Of a stretch of 39,803 nt of DNA, positions 26,697 through 35,835 are shown piece by piece. Source of the DNA: Acidobacteriota bacterium (lineage in GTDB: Bacteria; Acidobacteriota; Terriglobia; Acidiferrales; UBA7541); contig QHYM01000322.1 of the NCBI GenBank assembly GCA_003223295.1, forward strand, positions 1 through 39,803. The letters are read 5' to 3'. The notes under the pieces are model-generated. The model searched no databases, had not been told where the DNA came from, and worked only from the letters and a program-made list of their open reading frames with translations. How positions within the stretch are numbered: position 1 is the stretch's first letter; the number at the start of each line of letters is the position of its first letter. A program made the position numbers and the translations under genes.

Positions 26697-28541
26697 TTAT
26701 TTGGATGCAGTCATCGGTGGTGGTGGCAAGAGCGGGAGCCGCTTGGCCTCCGCCCGTTCGCCGCGCACTTCCACCTCTTCGAAGAAGAGCGAAGGCGCCA
26801 CGACCGAGGCAGGCAAGCCCACTTGTGCCGATCCAAAAGCGCTAAGCGCTGTGCCTGCGAAGCCGTTCGCCTGGCTTTGCATATAGTTGTAAACAAAATT
26901 GTCTCTGCCGATCCCGGCGATGTTCCGCAAGGCGCGCGTGTTCAGGCCGATGATACGCGCTCCCCGAATCACTTCCTCGCGCCCGCTATCGGGATAAATG
27001 CGATAGACCACCAGCGGCAACCGGTCCCCGGTGCCGGCGCCGCCGCCGAAACTTCCCAGCAGTTCCGAAAAATCGTCCTGGTGGAGCAGGCTCAGCGCAG
27101 GATTGTCCATCTCTCGCACGACCAGGCAATACTCGCGTTCGGACTTCTTTTCCGCGCGGCAGGCGTCCAGAAATTTCTTCTTCAAATCCGCGGGAGAAAG
27201 AGTTTCGCTGGAAGAAAAGACCAGGTTGCTCATCGTGGGCTTGGCATCGTTCAGGAACGCGGCGCGGCCGTGACCGTTAGACTGCTCGAAATCCGGCCCC
27301 GGGCGGCGGGACATCAGTTCGCCCTTCATGGCGCCGTTTTCCACGAGCGTGACTTTCTGCCCTCGAACGCCTTCGTCGTCCACGCTGTATCCGCCGACGA
27401 GCGGCGTGCCCTTGAACTCTTTGGCTCCCGGGTCATCCACCAGCGTCACGGTTGATGGCAAAACGCGCGCACCCAACCGCCCGACCCAGTCACTCTTTCC
27501 TCCCAGTCCCGTCAGCATCTGTTCCAGCACTGGGCTGAAGGAAATCGGCGGCCGCGCACCGTTGACCGCCGGGCTCAGCACCTGCGCGAGGAGCGGCGCA
27601 GCCGCCCGCGCTTCAAAAAGCACGGGGCCGGTGTAATCCTGGGCAGGCGGAGCCGAGCGCAGCGCCATTAATTCCGTGCAAGCGACGTTCAGACCCTTGC
27701 GCACCATCTCAACGTTCGGCAAGTCCGCCGGGCGCACCGCGTAGGTTGCGTAATAATGATTCACCGGGACGCCATCGTCGGCCACCGCATTCATGCCCGC
27801 TTCGATGGCAGCAAAACGCCGGTTCTGGCGGATTTCCGTCCCTTCGCTAGTCAGCAGATACTCCGTTGCATAGACCAGGTAATAGCTCACGCGCGATTCG
27901 TGAATCTGAGAAAACGCACGCATCACTGCGGAAGTGTCGCGTGCTTCTTGTTCCCAATTGCGGCCCGTCCAATCGGGCGTTTCCAGCGGCTCGATGAGCT
28001 GCGCCGGCTCCGCCTTCGAAAAATCATCGATATCCGATTGCCGCGCTAGGCTGCTCAGGTAACCCTTCTTCCTCGAGTAAGTGTCCACCGCTTCCTTGAA
28101 CGCTTGGTCCGTGGCGATCCACAGGTCCTGGCGCAGCGAATCGTAATCGCGGTCGATGCCCACGGAGCCGGTCGGGCCGATAAAGCCGCGGAAGGCATCG
28201 TCGCTCACGAAATTGGAGCTATCCAGCTTGTAGCTCCCTACGCGCGCTGCAACGTTCATGAAGCGGTTTCGCGTGTGTATGCTGGAGAGCAGCGTGCCGA
28301 ATTCCGTCACAATTTCACGCACGTCTAGGTCGAGCAACCTGTACTCAACGTAAAACGGGCGAACGGGTTGATCCGTATTGGGAATTTTCAATTCCAGCCG
28401 CGACTTCGACCGCGCCATCTCATCGCGCATCGCTTGCAGAGTGTGGTCGTTATCCTGTTGAGCCAGGGCAACGTCCGCCTTCGCCCAGCTCAACGCTGCC
28501 AAAAGAAACGCCACCGCCGCAATTCTTCCCCCGCCCCTCAC
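26697..28541 (-). CDS. Exported TldE/PmbA-like protein lacking the zinc site
   Basis: A 614-residue protein of the TldD/PmbA (modulator of DNA gyrase) family with an N-terminal signal peptide (hydrophobic core about 8-20, cleavage after DVALA). It resembles its neighbour over the whole length. However, where the neighbour has the zinc-binding HEVFGH, this protein reads LFEARAAAPLLAQVL and has no HExxxH, as known for TldE relative to TldD in E. coli. It ends in a proline-rich tail (LPLLPPPP). The GTG start overlaps the neighbour's stop by four bases (GTGA) and has GGAGG seven bases upstream. A heterodimer with the product of 28538-30301 is the natural expectation. The signal peptide would place the complex outside the cytoplasm, unlike classical TldD/TldE. 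Confidence 0.88.
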   Translation of the reverse strand: MRGGGRIAAVAFLLAALSWAKADVALAQQDNDHTLQAMRDEMARSKSRLELKIPNTDQPVRPFYVEYRLLDLDVREIVTEFGTLLSSIHTRNRFMNVAARVGSYKLDSSNFVSDDAFRGFIGPTGSVGIDRDYDSLRQDLWIATDQAFKEAVDTYSRKKGYLSSLARQSDIDDFSKAEPAQLIEPLETPDWTGRNWEQEARDTSAVMRAFSQIHESRVSYYLVYATEYLLTSEGTEIRQNRRFAAIEAGMNAVADDGVPVNHYYATYAVRPADLPNVEMVRKGLNVACTELMALRSAPPAQDYTGPVLFEARAAAPLLAQVLSPAVNGARPPISFSPVLEQMLTGLGGKSDWVGRLGARVLPSTVTLVDDPGAKEFKGTPLVGGYSVDDEGVRGQKVTLVENGAMKGELMSRRPGPDFEQSNGHGRAAFLNDAKPTMSNLVFSSSETLSPADLKKKFLDACRAEKKSEREYCLVVREMDNPALSLLHQDDFSELLGSFGGGAGTGDRLPLVVYRIYPDSGREEVIRGARIIGLNTRALRNIAGIGRDNFVYNYMQSQANGFAGTALSAFGSAQVGLPASVVAPSLFFEEVEVRGERAEAKRLPLLPPPPMTASK

Positions 28542-30301
28542 TGCCGGCCTCCCGTCTTGACCACATCGTGAGCAGGCGGCGGCAGAATCGGCGGCCGGTC
28601 CGTCGAACTCTCTTTCTTTTGCACTTCCAACTCCGAGGTGAGGATCGCGGGCGAAGCGGCTGCCACCGGGACAGATCCGGATTCCGCGCCGCAGTACCCG
28701 TTGAACACTTCCGGCGTGTCGCCGGTCGCAACAATCTTGGTCAGAGCTGCCAGCGGCGTGCCGACGATATCCACTCCGCGCACCAGTTCGTCAGGCCTGC
28801 CGTCGGCGTAGACTCTGTAAACCACGAGCGGCTGTACTTGAAAGGCCTGCGGTTGTCCCCGCCCGGTGAAGGTAAATCCGCCGGCGATATCGTCAATCAG
28901 CAGGCCATACAGCTTGCCTTGAGCCTTGATCAGTTCGATCAATTTCGCGCGAAGCTGCGCGTTGGTCATCGTTTTACTGCTTTGCACGATCAAGTTTCCT
29001 TGCCGAGAAACAGGTGTGGCGCCAAGCTGCCTTCGGCCGTGTCCATTCGAATGCGGAAAGCCCACCAGCGGCGACCGCGACATCTCGAAATTCTTCAGCA
29101 CGCCATGATCTACCAGCGCAACGCGCTGCGCGGGCACGCCCTCATCATCGAACTGGTAGTAGCCCAGCAAATCCTGCACTCCCAGCTTCTTCATCGTGGT
29201 GTCGTCGGTGATGCTCAGAAAATCGGGCAGGATCTGCTCCCCCACTTTCTTCGAAAACGTCTGGCCTTCGGTCACATCTTTCTGCCGGTGCCCTTCCGCG
29301 CGATGGCCGAACACTTCGTGGAAAAAGACCGCCGCCGCCCGCCCGGTCAGAAGCGCCGGGCCCACCGCCGGATCGTTGATTGGTGCCTTGACCAGGCCTT
29401 CCAGCTCCTTGCGCATGGTCGCTTCCGCGGCATACACCGCCTTGTCGTCGGGCGTCTCCTTCGGATCCACCCAGTCGAAGTTGTAATAACGGTCGATGTC
29501 CATCCCATCCGGTGCTTTGCCCTGAATAAAAAGCTCCAACCGGTACCGAATCTGCCCGAATTGTAGCTGCGTGCCTTCGCTGTTCACTTGAAACACGTTT
29601 TGCGCCTGCGCGCTGAACGTCACGATGGAATTGATGATCGCCGCCGATTCGCGAAAAGCTTTCGTATAGGCGCGTACTCTCGCTTCCCAGGGCGTGCGAT
29701 CCACGGCGATGGAAGCCTGCTGCCCAATGTACGTGTGCGGCTGTTCGCGCGAAAAGTCCGGCGCGTTGCCCTCCGCTGTTTCTACCTTCACTTCTTTCCC
29801 CGTCTTGATCTTGATCAGCGCCTGTTCGGCAGCGCGGTATTGCTTGTCCGTTTCGAGCCAGATGGCGCGCCTCAACACTTCAGCGTCGTCGTCTAAAGGT
29901 ACGGACACTCCCGGACTCGCGCTCTGCATTTGCCGTTCGCCCACTTTGTGCGTGTCGTCCAGCGTATAGGATCCCGTGCGAACCGAGACTTCCAGCCAGC
30001 GGTTCCGCGATTCACTGCTGTTCAGCAATGCGCCGTTCGAGCCGGACACATCCGCTCTCTGCGTGTCAGTGATCGTATAGCCCAGAAAATACGCCGGCGT
30101 TTCTTGGGAGTTCAATGCTTTCATCGAGCGCTCCAACTCCGCTTGCAACGCCGCGAGTAACGGAGAGCGCTTGGCCTGCGCATCGGGAGGAGCGCCGTAC
30201 GCTTTCGGCGCAAGAATGAGGGCCAAGCCTGGAAGCAAAACAAGCGCAAAAAGGAGGGGAATCAACCTACCGCGATTCGAATTGATCAAAGGATGCCTCA
30301 C
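28538..30301 (-). CDS. Exported TldD-like zinc metallopeptidase
   Basis: A 587-residue TldD-family protein with a signal peptide (hydrophobic core about 13-31, cleavage near APKAYGA). The zinc motif HEVFGH is at 328-333, in the family context GRAAAVFFHEVFGHRAEGHR. Downstream conserved parts include YYQFDDEGVPAQ, MSRSPLVGFPHSNGHGR and the C-terminal GVDIVGTPLAAL. The tail is proline-rich (RPPILPPPAHD). Known TldD/TldE pairs form a cytoplasmic heterodimeric protease that trims unfolded peptides such as microcin B17 precursor; here the substrate is unknown. The GTG at 30301 precedes the signal peptide. An in-frame TTG at 30289, with GAGG six bases upstream, is a possible alternative. It is the first gene of the pair, translationally coupled to the TldE-like gene. 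Confidence 0.9.
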   Translation of the reverse strand: MRHPLINSNRGRLIPLLFALVLLPGLALILAPKAYGAPPDAQAKRSPLLAALQAELERSMKALNSQETPAYFLGYTITDTQRADVSGSNGALLNSSESRNRWLEVSVRTGSYTLDDTHKVGERQMQSASPGVSVPLDDDAEVLRRAIWLETDKQYRAAEQALIKIKTGKEVKVETAEGNAPDFSREQPHTYIGQQASIAVDRTPWEARVRAYTKAFRESAAIINSIVTFSAQAQNVFQVNSEGTQLQFGQIRYRLELFIQGKAPDGMDIDRYYNFDWVDPKETPDDKAVYAAEATMRKELEGLVKAPINDPAVGPALLTGRAAAVFFHEVFGHRAEGHRQKDVTEGQTFSKKVGEQILPDFLSITDDTTMKKLGVQDLLGYYQFDDEGVPAQRVALVDHGVLKNFEMSRSPLVGFPHSNGHGRRQLGATPVSRQGNLIVQSSKTMTNAQLRAKLIELIKAQGKLYGLLIDDIAGGFTFTGRGQPQAFQVQPLVVYRVYADGRPDELVRGVDIVGTPLAALTKIVATGDTPEVFNGYCGAESGSVPVAAASPAILTSELEVQKKESSTDRPPILPPPAHDVVKTGGRQ

Positions 30302-30525
30302 TCACTGTTAGACGGGACCGCGAAACATTCAGTGTACGCCATCGTGTGCAGGCGCACCAAGCGCGGAACACGCAAGCCATCGCCGTTCATGCAACACTTC
30401 TTCGACGGCTCATACTTGTTTTGAGTTGCATGCTTCCTTGGGAACTGCGGAAGCTTTGAAAATTGGCCCCGGCTGCATCGAGGTGCCCAGGCACAAGGAA
30501 CACTGATTCCGCCTAAAATCTTCGC

Positions 30526-31335
30526 TTATCCGCAAGCCTTGAGGTTGTTCGGATTGCAACCTCGCTGGATCTGCGTTCCTCCACCGCGAGTCAATCCGAT
30601 ACCCAGCCCGGCTCCCACGGCTCCAACGACGATTCCCAGGGTGCCCCACACGCCAAGGTGGGCCCCCGCTCCTGCCGCGGCCGCTCCCGACCCTGCTCCT
30701 GCGTTGGTATCGTTGGTTGAAGCCATCAAAAGGTCGAGCGTAGCCTGCTGCGGCGGCAAGGGTTCGGAGTTGTCTCCGTTGCGGACGCTGGTCATCTGCC
30801 CCGCTTTTGCCAGCACGCAGGCGCCAGCCAGGTTGCAGACCTTCACCAGTCCTTCAAACACGATCACATTCATCGTGTCGTTGGCGTATGCCACAAAAAA
30901 ATCTGTGCCCACGACGCCTGCGACTCCCGCCGGCGTGCGTACTTCGAATTTCCCGTCGGGCTTGGCGATTTTCTGCGCCTGCGTCCGCAGTTTTCCGTAA
31001 GTAAGTTCCAGCTCCGTTTGCTGCGCGCCCGCGTCGTGCCTGAGCACCTTGATCGAGGAATCCGACCCCACGTTGAGCACCGAACCGTCGTCCAGCGCGA
31101 TTCGCGCCCGGGCGTTCACCTGGGTGTTCACCAGGTCTAGCCAATTCACCACCGTCTTCGCCGCGGCGGAAATGGTTTTGGCGCTGCGCGCAATGTTCAC
31201 CGCCGGAATGATGCGCGAAACTTCGCCGGCGCGCTGTCCCGCCGCCTGCGGGGCCGCCCAGCTTTCGGAAGGAATGGTGATTAAACAGGAAAGCAGCACC
31301 GCCACGCCCAGGGCACACGGAGACTTCTTCGTCAT
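30526..31335 (-). CDS. Exported FecR-domain protein
   Basis: A 269-residue precursor with a signal peptide (core about 8-21, cleavage near SWA). The FecR-type domain spans about 50-185: LDDGSVLNVGSDSSIKV, LTYGKLRTQAQ, EVRTPAGVAGVVGTDFFVAY, NVIVFEGLVKVCN and VLAKAGQMTSV. A Gly/Ala-rich hydrophobic stretch follows at about 212-250, then a short tail with two cysteines. This is the exported FecR fold without the anti-sigma helix, a form often seen in secreted proteins; I infer a structural or ligand-binding envelope role rather than iron regulation. ATG 31335 was chosen because GAGGAG lies nine bases upstream; the GTG at 31356 lies ahead of that site. A promoter with TTGACA is visible at 31371-31399. 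Confidence 0.88.
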   Translation of the reverse strand: MTKKSPCALGVAVLLSCLITIPSESWAAPQAAGQRAGEVSRIIPAVNIARSAKTISAAAKTVVNWLDLVNTQVNARARIALDDGSVLNVGSDSSIKVLRHDAGAQQTELELTYGKLRTQAQKIAKPDGKFEVRTPAGVAGVVGTDFFVAYANDTMNVIVFEGLVKVCNLAGACVLAKAGQMTSVRNGDNSEPLPPQQATLDLLMASTNDTNAGAGSGAAAAGAGAHLGVWGTLGIVVGAVGAGLGIGLTRGGGTQIQRGCNPNNLKACG

Positions 31336-31370
31336 TTTGGATTCTCCTCGGAGCACTACCCTATCTATCG

Positions 31371-31399
31371 TTGTTAACGGAGGGGCGGAGAAGTGTCAA
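31371..31399 (-). promoter_or_regulatory. Candidate promoter for the FecR-domain gene
   Basis: On the minus strand TTGACA (31394-31399) is followed after 17 bases by TAACAA (31371-31376), about 36 bases before the ATG at 31335. The -35 box is perfect and the -10 box is weak. Confidence 0.4.
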
Positions 31400-31477
31400 T
31401 TGCTTACGAAAGACCGTTGTCCACTCTCTACATGACCGCGAGGACACAAGGCAAGGATGTTCTTTTTAAAACACGCC

Positions 31478-31500
31478 CACCACGTCGCTCTTGCGTGGTG
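31478..31500. other. Hairpin upstream of a small membrane-anchored gene
   Basis: The seven-base arms CACCACG (31478-31484) and CGTGGTG (31494-31500) flank a nine-base loop, 25 bases before the ATG at 31526. It could be a regulator site or a leader hairpin. No poly-T run follows on the plus strand, so it is not a standard terminator. Confidence 0.3.
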
Positions 31501-31525
31501 ATGCATCAGGACCGACAATCCTCGT

Positions 31526-31915
31526 ATGAAAGGCTTGGCCATCATTCTTGTGTCCGTCGGCATTCTCTATGGCGCTTTCCACTACTATTTCCAGAAGATG
31601 CCCACCACCGATGAGGGCACCGCTCCGACGCAGGCCATCACCCTGACCGGCGTCCGCGGCGATTTGCTGCAAATCGCTCAGGCGGAACTCGCCTATATCG
31701 CCTTGAACAGCCGTTGTGTTTCGTTGGACGAGCTGGTTACCTCGAATTCCCTCTCTTTGCCAAGCACCGGGCGCGATGGATACTTTTACTCGATCGAGTG
31801 CTCCGGCGTGGAGTTCAAGGCGACAGCGCGGCATGCGCCTGCGCCAGCGGATTCTCCCATCCGGTATCCCCATCTCGCCATCGACACGAACCTGCAGATC
31901 ACGGAAATTCCTTAG
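31526..31915 (+). CDS. Membrane-anchored small protein, pilin-like overall shape, unknown function
   Basis: 129 residues: an N-terminal hydrophobic helix (LAIILVSVGILYGAFHYYF, 4-22) followed by a soluble domain. That domain contains LLQIAQAELAYIALNSRCVSLDELVTS and GRDGYFYSIECSGVEFKATA. The two cysteines (about 64 and 92) could pair. The helix-then-helical-repeat-then-beta layout, and the phrase about a residue-rich loop before GYFY, recall acidobacterial pilin-like secreted proteins, but there is no prepilin peptidase motif, so this is only a resemblance. No strong ribosome site is visible. It precedes the TonB-dependent receptor on the same strand with a gap of about 190 bases and is divergent from the FecR-domain gene. 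Confidence 0.7.
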   Translation: MKGLAIILVSVGILYGAFHYYFQKMPTTDEGTAPTQAITLTGVRGDLLQIAQAELAYIALNSRCVSLDELVTSNSLSLPSTGRDGYFYSIECSGVEFKATARHAPAPADSPIRYPHLAIDTNLQITEIP

Positions 31916-32102
31916 CCTCTTACGCAAGCCGTGCTCTTGCGGCAAAATGCCGGCATGCACACGCCACGAAAGTGACCCTTAATGTGATTTGACCAGCTTG
32001 AATCCGCATATTTCCGCCCTTCGCCTATTCGAATTGAGTCGAATTGACATAACGATGCGAACCGTATTGAATTATTCAGCGCGAAACGGTTGGCCCAAAT
32101 CT

Positions 32103-35100
32103 ATGAGACGACACCACACGTATTTCCAAACTCTAGGTTCAACACCCGCGCTGCTGGTACTTCTCTTTGTGATTTTCGCCCTCGCTCCACTGGCTCGCGC
32201 CCAAGCATCCTCCAGCATCACGGGGATCGTGTCCGACCCCTCTGGCACACCCGTGGCATCGGCCAGCGTATCCGCAAAGAATCTCGAAACGGGAGCCGTT
32301 CGTAGCGTTTCCACCAGCGACGCAGGGGATTACGAGATTTTATCGCTGCCCGTTGGGCGGTACGAAGTCAGGGCGGCCAAACCCGGCTTCGAGGACTCCG
32401 TTCGAACGGGGATTGAACTTGCTCTTGGCCAGGAAGCGAGCATCGATTTCCATCTGCAGGTCGGCACGGTCAGTTCGGAAATCACCGTGACCGGCGATGC
32501 TCCGATGGTAAGCACCACAACCAAAGACATCTCAGGTCTCGTCGCAGAGCAGCAGGTGAAGGAACTCCCGCTCAACGGCCGCAGCTTTGACCTGCTTCTC
32601 CCCTTGAATCCGGGCGTCGTGAATTTCACTTCGCAAAAAACCGGCGGCACGGGGATCTCCAACTCCACTACGGCAAACAATTTTGCCGTCTCCGGCAACC
32701 GCCCGCAGCAGAACCTGTTCCTGCTCAACGGAGTGGAATTCACCGGCGCGGCCGAAAACAACATGCAGCCTGGAGGGACGAGCGGCATGCTGCTGGGCGT
32801 GGATGCCGTGCGCGAGTTCAACGTGCAACGCGATTCGTACAGCGCGGAATTTGGCAAGCACCCCGGCGCCCAGGTGCTCATCGCGACTCGCTCCGGCACG
32901 AACCGTTGGCATAGCACGGCCTTCGAATTCTTGCGGAACAATGCCCTCGATGCTCCGAATTTCTTCGACCAGGGCGCTGCTCCGCCATTTCAACGCAATC
33001 AATTTGGCGCGTCTCTCGGCGGGCCGCTCCGCACCGATAACACTTTTCTCTTCACCAACTACGAGGGCTTTCGCCAGGATCTTCACCAGACTTCTGTGGC
33101 TTTTGTTCCCAGCGCGGCGTCGCGGGCCGCGGCTATCTCCAGCGTCCAGCCGCTCCTGAATCTTTGGCCCACACCGGCGTCCGGCGCGCAGGATTTCAAC
33201 GGAATTTCACAAGTGTTTAGCAGCCCGCTGCAAACGGTTCGCGAAGATTTCGGGACCTCCCGGCTTGATCGCATTTTTTCGCAGAAGGATTCTCTGGCGG
33301 CCATCTACACCGCAGATGACGGTGACGACTTTACGGCCACACCTCTTGATCCGTTCAGCGCGGACATCGTCACCCTGCGCGAACAGGTTCTGAGCTTGGA
33401 AGAAACCCACATCTTCTCTCCGGCGTTGCTCAATACCGCTCGCGTTGGCTTTTCGCGCGCCGGTTATTTTTTCACCGGCGAGCCGGCGCCGGGGACTCCC
33501 GCTGCCTCCGTTCCCGGCTTTCTGCTGGGGAAGCAAGTCGGAGCCGTGGTTGTCGGCGGCAGCGCGGCATCGAATCCGCAAGCTTCGCTTGGCTTGGCGG
33601 GCAGCAACAATGGCAGCAACCTGAGGATCCATCGCAACCTCTACACTTTTGAAGACCGTGTGACGATGACGCGCAGGCGCCATCAGCTCAGCTTTGGCGC
33701 GTGGTTCCAGCGTTTTCAGTCGAATGAAGCCATCGCGCTCAGTCAATTCGGCCAGGCCACCTTCTCAAGCCTGCAAAATTTCTTGAATGGCGACATCTCC
33801 ACTTTCCTCTTCGACCCGGCGCCCACGGAAATGAATTGGCGTTCGTTGTTTGGCGCGTTTTATGCCGAGGATGTCGTTCGAATCAGCCCACGCTTGACCC
33901 TCACCCTCGGATTTCGCGATGAATTGTCCACAGGTTGGAATGAAGCGCACGGCCGCGCTGCCAACTACAATTTCACGAATGGCGTGATCAACTCCACGCC
34001 AAACATCGGAAACTCTTTCTTCACCGTGAACAACGCCAAGTTTTTGCCGCAGCCGCGTGTTGGCTTAGCCTGGAGCCCGCTCGGCCCGAAAACCGTCATC
34101 CGCGCCGGATTTGGAATGTACACCGATTTGCAGGATGCGCTCGGCTACCGCGCCGATCAAAACGCGCCCTTCAATCCCGTCTACAGCTTGTCCCTGCCCG
34201 TCTCGAGTCTTCCCATCGATCCTGCGACGCCCGTTCCGTCCGGGGCAAGGCTCGTTCCGGGCGGGGTTCAACCGGATATGAAAACTCCCACGCTCGTCTC
34301 TTGGTCACTTCGAATCGAGCGCGAACTCTCACCGAATACCGCGCTCACGATTGGCTATGTCGGTTCCCACGGCTATCACGAATTGATTGGCGCCGACGCC
34401 AACGAACCCACGCCGGTGATCTGCCCCGCTTCACCATGCCCTGCCGTCTATCCGACTTTCGATCCCAGCCGGCCCATCGTTCCCTTTGATTCCGCGGATC
34501 CGACAGAACCAACGAATGATCCCACCGTGGGTTTTCCTGTCGGCTCACCGCTGGCAGGCGCGCCTGTTCCTGCAGGTTCGTATTACATCCCGCCGAAAAC
34601 GCCGCGCGCGAATCCTGCCCTCGCCAATACATGGACTTGGTTCTCGCGTGGTGATAGCTCCTACCATTCGCTGCAGGCGGAACTACGACGACGTTTTAGC
34701 CAAGGACTCTCACTTCGCTGTGTTTATACGTTTTCAAGAACTCTGGATGACGGCGACTCCCTGAATCAGACAACCGCGGGAAACGCTCCCGGGCTCGTTT
34801 CCAATCCGTTTAACCTGTCCGCCGACAATGGCTTGGCAACGTTTCACGTGAAACATTCCGCGGTCGTGAATGCGTTTTACTCCTTGCCTTTTGGACGTGG
34901 AGAGAAGTTCGCGGCTGGATTCCCGGGCTGGGCCAATCGAATAGTGGGCGGTTGGTCTGTGGCGGGCATCCTTGCTGTGCAGTCCGGATTCCCATTCACT
35001 CCGCAATTGAGTTATAACCCCTCGAATACTGGCGACACCCGTAATCCCGTGAGGCCTTTCTTGAATCCTAGTTTCAGTGGCCCCGTGGTCCTCGGCAAAC

Positions 35101-35417
35101 CCAGCCAGTGGTTCAACCCGAATGCATTCGTCGGGCCGCCGACGGCCAGCGGATTTTATGGGAACGCTGGCAGAAACACGTACATCGGTCCCGGTCTCGC
35201 CACCTGGGATTTTTCGGTTTTGAAGGACATCCCCTTCCGGGAAAGGCGGGGCCTGCAATTCCGCGCGGAAATCTTCAACCTCTTGAACCGCGCGAATTTC
35301 AATACGCCCAATCTGATCGTTTTCACGCCATCGGGCGTACCCGGCACGGCGGGAGCCATCAACAGCACTTCCACCACTTCACGACAAGTTCAGTTCGGGT
35401 TGAAATTCCACTGGTAG
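32103..35417 (+). CDS. Oar-like TonB-dependent receptor with carboxypeptidase-regulatory-like domain
   Basis: An outer-membrane receptor of about 1104 residues. The signal peptide (core about 15-30) is cleaved near LARAQ. It is followed by a beta-sandwich of the carboxypeptidase-regulatory-like type at about 36-125 (SITGIVSDPSGTPVASASVS, GDYEILSLPVGRYEVRAAKPG). The plug region runs to about 260 (VKELPLNGRSFDLLLPLNPG, FAVSGNRPQQNLFLLNGVEF). A long barrel follows and ends in FGLKFHW, an aromatic C-terminal residue as expected for BAM insertion. This architecture is very numerous in Acidobacteriota and is thought to import or bind large ligands such as glycans or peptides; the ligand cannot be named. 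ATG 32103 gives the best signal peptide; ATG 32055 and TTG 31989 are in-frame alternatives. TTGACA at 32044-32049 may be a -35 box, without a good -10. Confidence 0.93.
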   Translation: MRRHHTYFQTLGSTPALLVLLFVIFALAPLARAQASSSITGIVSDPSGTPVASASVSAKNLETGAVRSVSTSDAGDYEILSLPVGRYEVRAAKPGFEDSVRTGIELALGQEASIDFHLQVGTVSSEITVTGDAPMVSTTTKDISGLVAEQQVKELPLNGRSFDLLLPLNPGVVNFTSQKTGGTGISNSTTANNFAVSGNRPQQNLFLLNGVEFTGAAENNMQPGGTSGMLLGVDAVREFNVQRDSYSAEFGKHPGAQVLIATRSGTNRWHSTAFEFLRNNALDAPNFFDQGAAPPFQRNQFGASLGGPLRTDNTFLFTNYEGFRQDLHQTSVAFVPSAASRAAAISSVQPLLNLWPTPASGAQDFNGISQVFSSPLQTVREDFGTSRLDRIFSQKDSLAAIYTADDGDDFTATPLDPFSADIVTLREQVLSLEETHIFSPALLNTARVGFSRAGYFFTGEPAPGTPAASVPGFLLGKQVGAVVVGGSAASNPQASLGLAGSNNGSNLRIHRNLYTFEDRVTMTRRRHQLSFGAWFQRFQSNEAIALSQFGQATFSSLQNFLNGDISTFLFDPAPTEMNWRSLFGAFYAEDVVRISPRLTLTLGFRDELSTGWNEAHGRAANYNFTNGVINSTPNIGNSFFTVNNAKFLPQPRVGLAWSPLGPKTVIRAGFGMYTDLQDALGYRADQNAPFNPVYSLSLPVSSLPIDPATPVPSGARLVPGGVQPDMKTPTLVSWSLRIERELSPNTALTIGYVGSHGYHELIGADANEPTPVICPASPCPAVYPTFDPSRPIVPFDSADPTEPTNDPTVGFPVGSPLAGAPVPAGSYYIPPKTPRANPALANTWTWFSRGDSSYHSLQAELRRRFSQGLSLRCVYTFSRTLDDGDSLNQTTAGNAPGLVSNPFNLSADNGLATFHVKHSAVVNAFYSLPFGRGEKFAAGFPGWANRIVGGWSVAGILAVQSGFPFTPQLSYNPSNTGDTRNPVRPFLNPSFSGPVVLGKPSQWFNPNAFVGPPTASGFYGNAGRNTYIGPGLATWDFSVLKDIPFRERRGLQFRAEIFNLLNRANFNTPNLIVFTPSGVPGTAGAINSTSTTSRQVQFGLKFHW

Positions 35418-35457
35418 GAGGAGGCAGACCTTAACCAGCCAACCGCATCCTAATCCG

Positions 35458-35835
35458 CTAGGCCGTGGCCGTTTTAGGTAGCGACCGGCGCAACGGCTTG
35501 GCCCCTGCCGCCGGAAAAGTCATCTTCCAGAAATCTTCGGGAGGTGTAACAAATTCGAATGCAACAATCGTTTTCCCATTGCCCCCTGGCCGAAGTGACA
35601 CCACCCTGCATTCCGCCTTTTGCTTGCTGTTGTCGTTGATGACGAACAGCGTCTGCCCCACGGAGACCGTTACGTCCAGCACCGTCAGCCCTCCATGGCC
35701 GCTGACGGAAAGAGAGCGAGTCTGGACCTTGAATTTCTCGTTCTGTTCGTTGACGCCGTGGACGGTCAAATCAGCGAAGACGGATATCCGAGCGGTTCGG
35801 CGGCGTTCGACGCGGCGAAAATGAAGCGTGGACAT
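35458..35835 (-). CDS. PilZ-domain protein, putative c-di-GMP effector
   Basis: A 125-residue single-domain cytoplasmic protein. The c-di-GMP-binding RxxxR is present as RRTAR (12-16). The second motif, normally D/NxSxxG, reads SVSGHG (43-48) after the beta strand KVQTRSL, so its first residue is Ser instead of Asp or Asn. The remaining pattern (VGQTLFVIN, KAECRVVSLRPGGNGKTIVAFEF) is a typical PilZ barrel. It may sense c-di-GMP, possibly made by the PAS-PAS-GGDEF enzyme at 6.7 kb, but no direct link is shown. It faces the TonB receptor tail to tail with a 40-base gap. A hairpin ACTCGTC-4-GACGAGT lies 45 bases upstream of its start. Confidence 0.75.
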   Translation of the reverse strand: MSTLHFRRVERRRTARISVFADLTVHGVNEQNEKFKVQTRSLSVSGHGGLTVLDVTVSVGQTLFVINDNSKQKAECRVVSLRPGGNGKTIVAFEFVTPPEDFWKMTFPAAGAKPLRRSLPKTATA

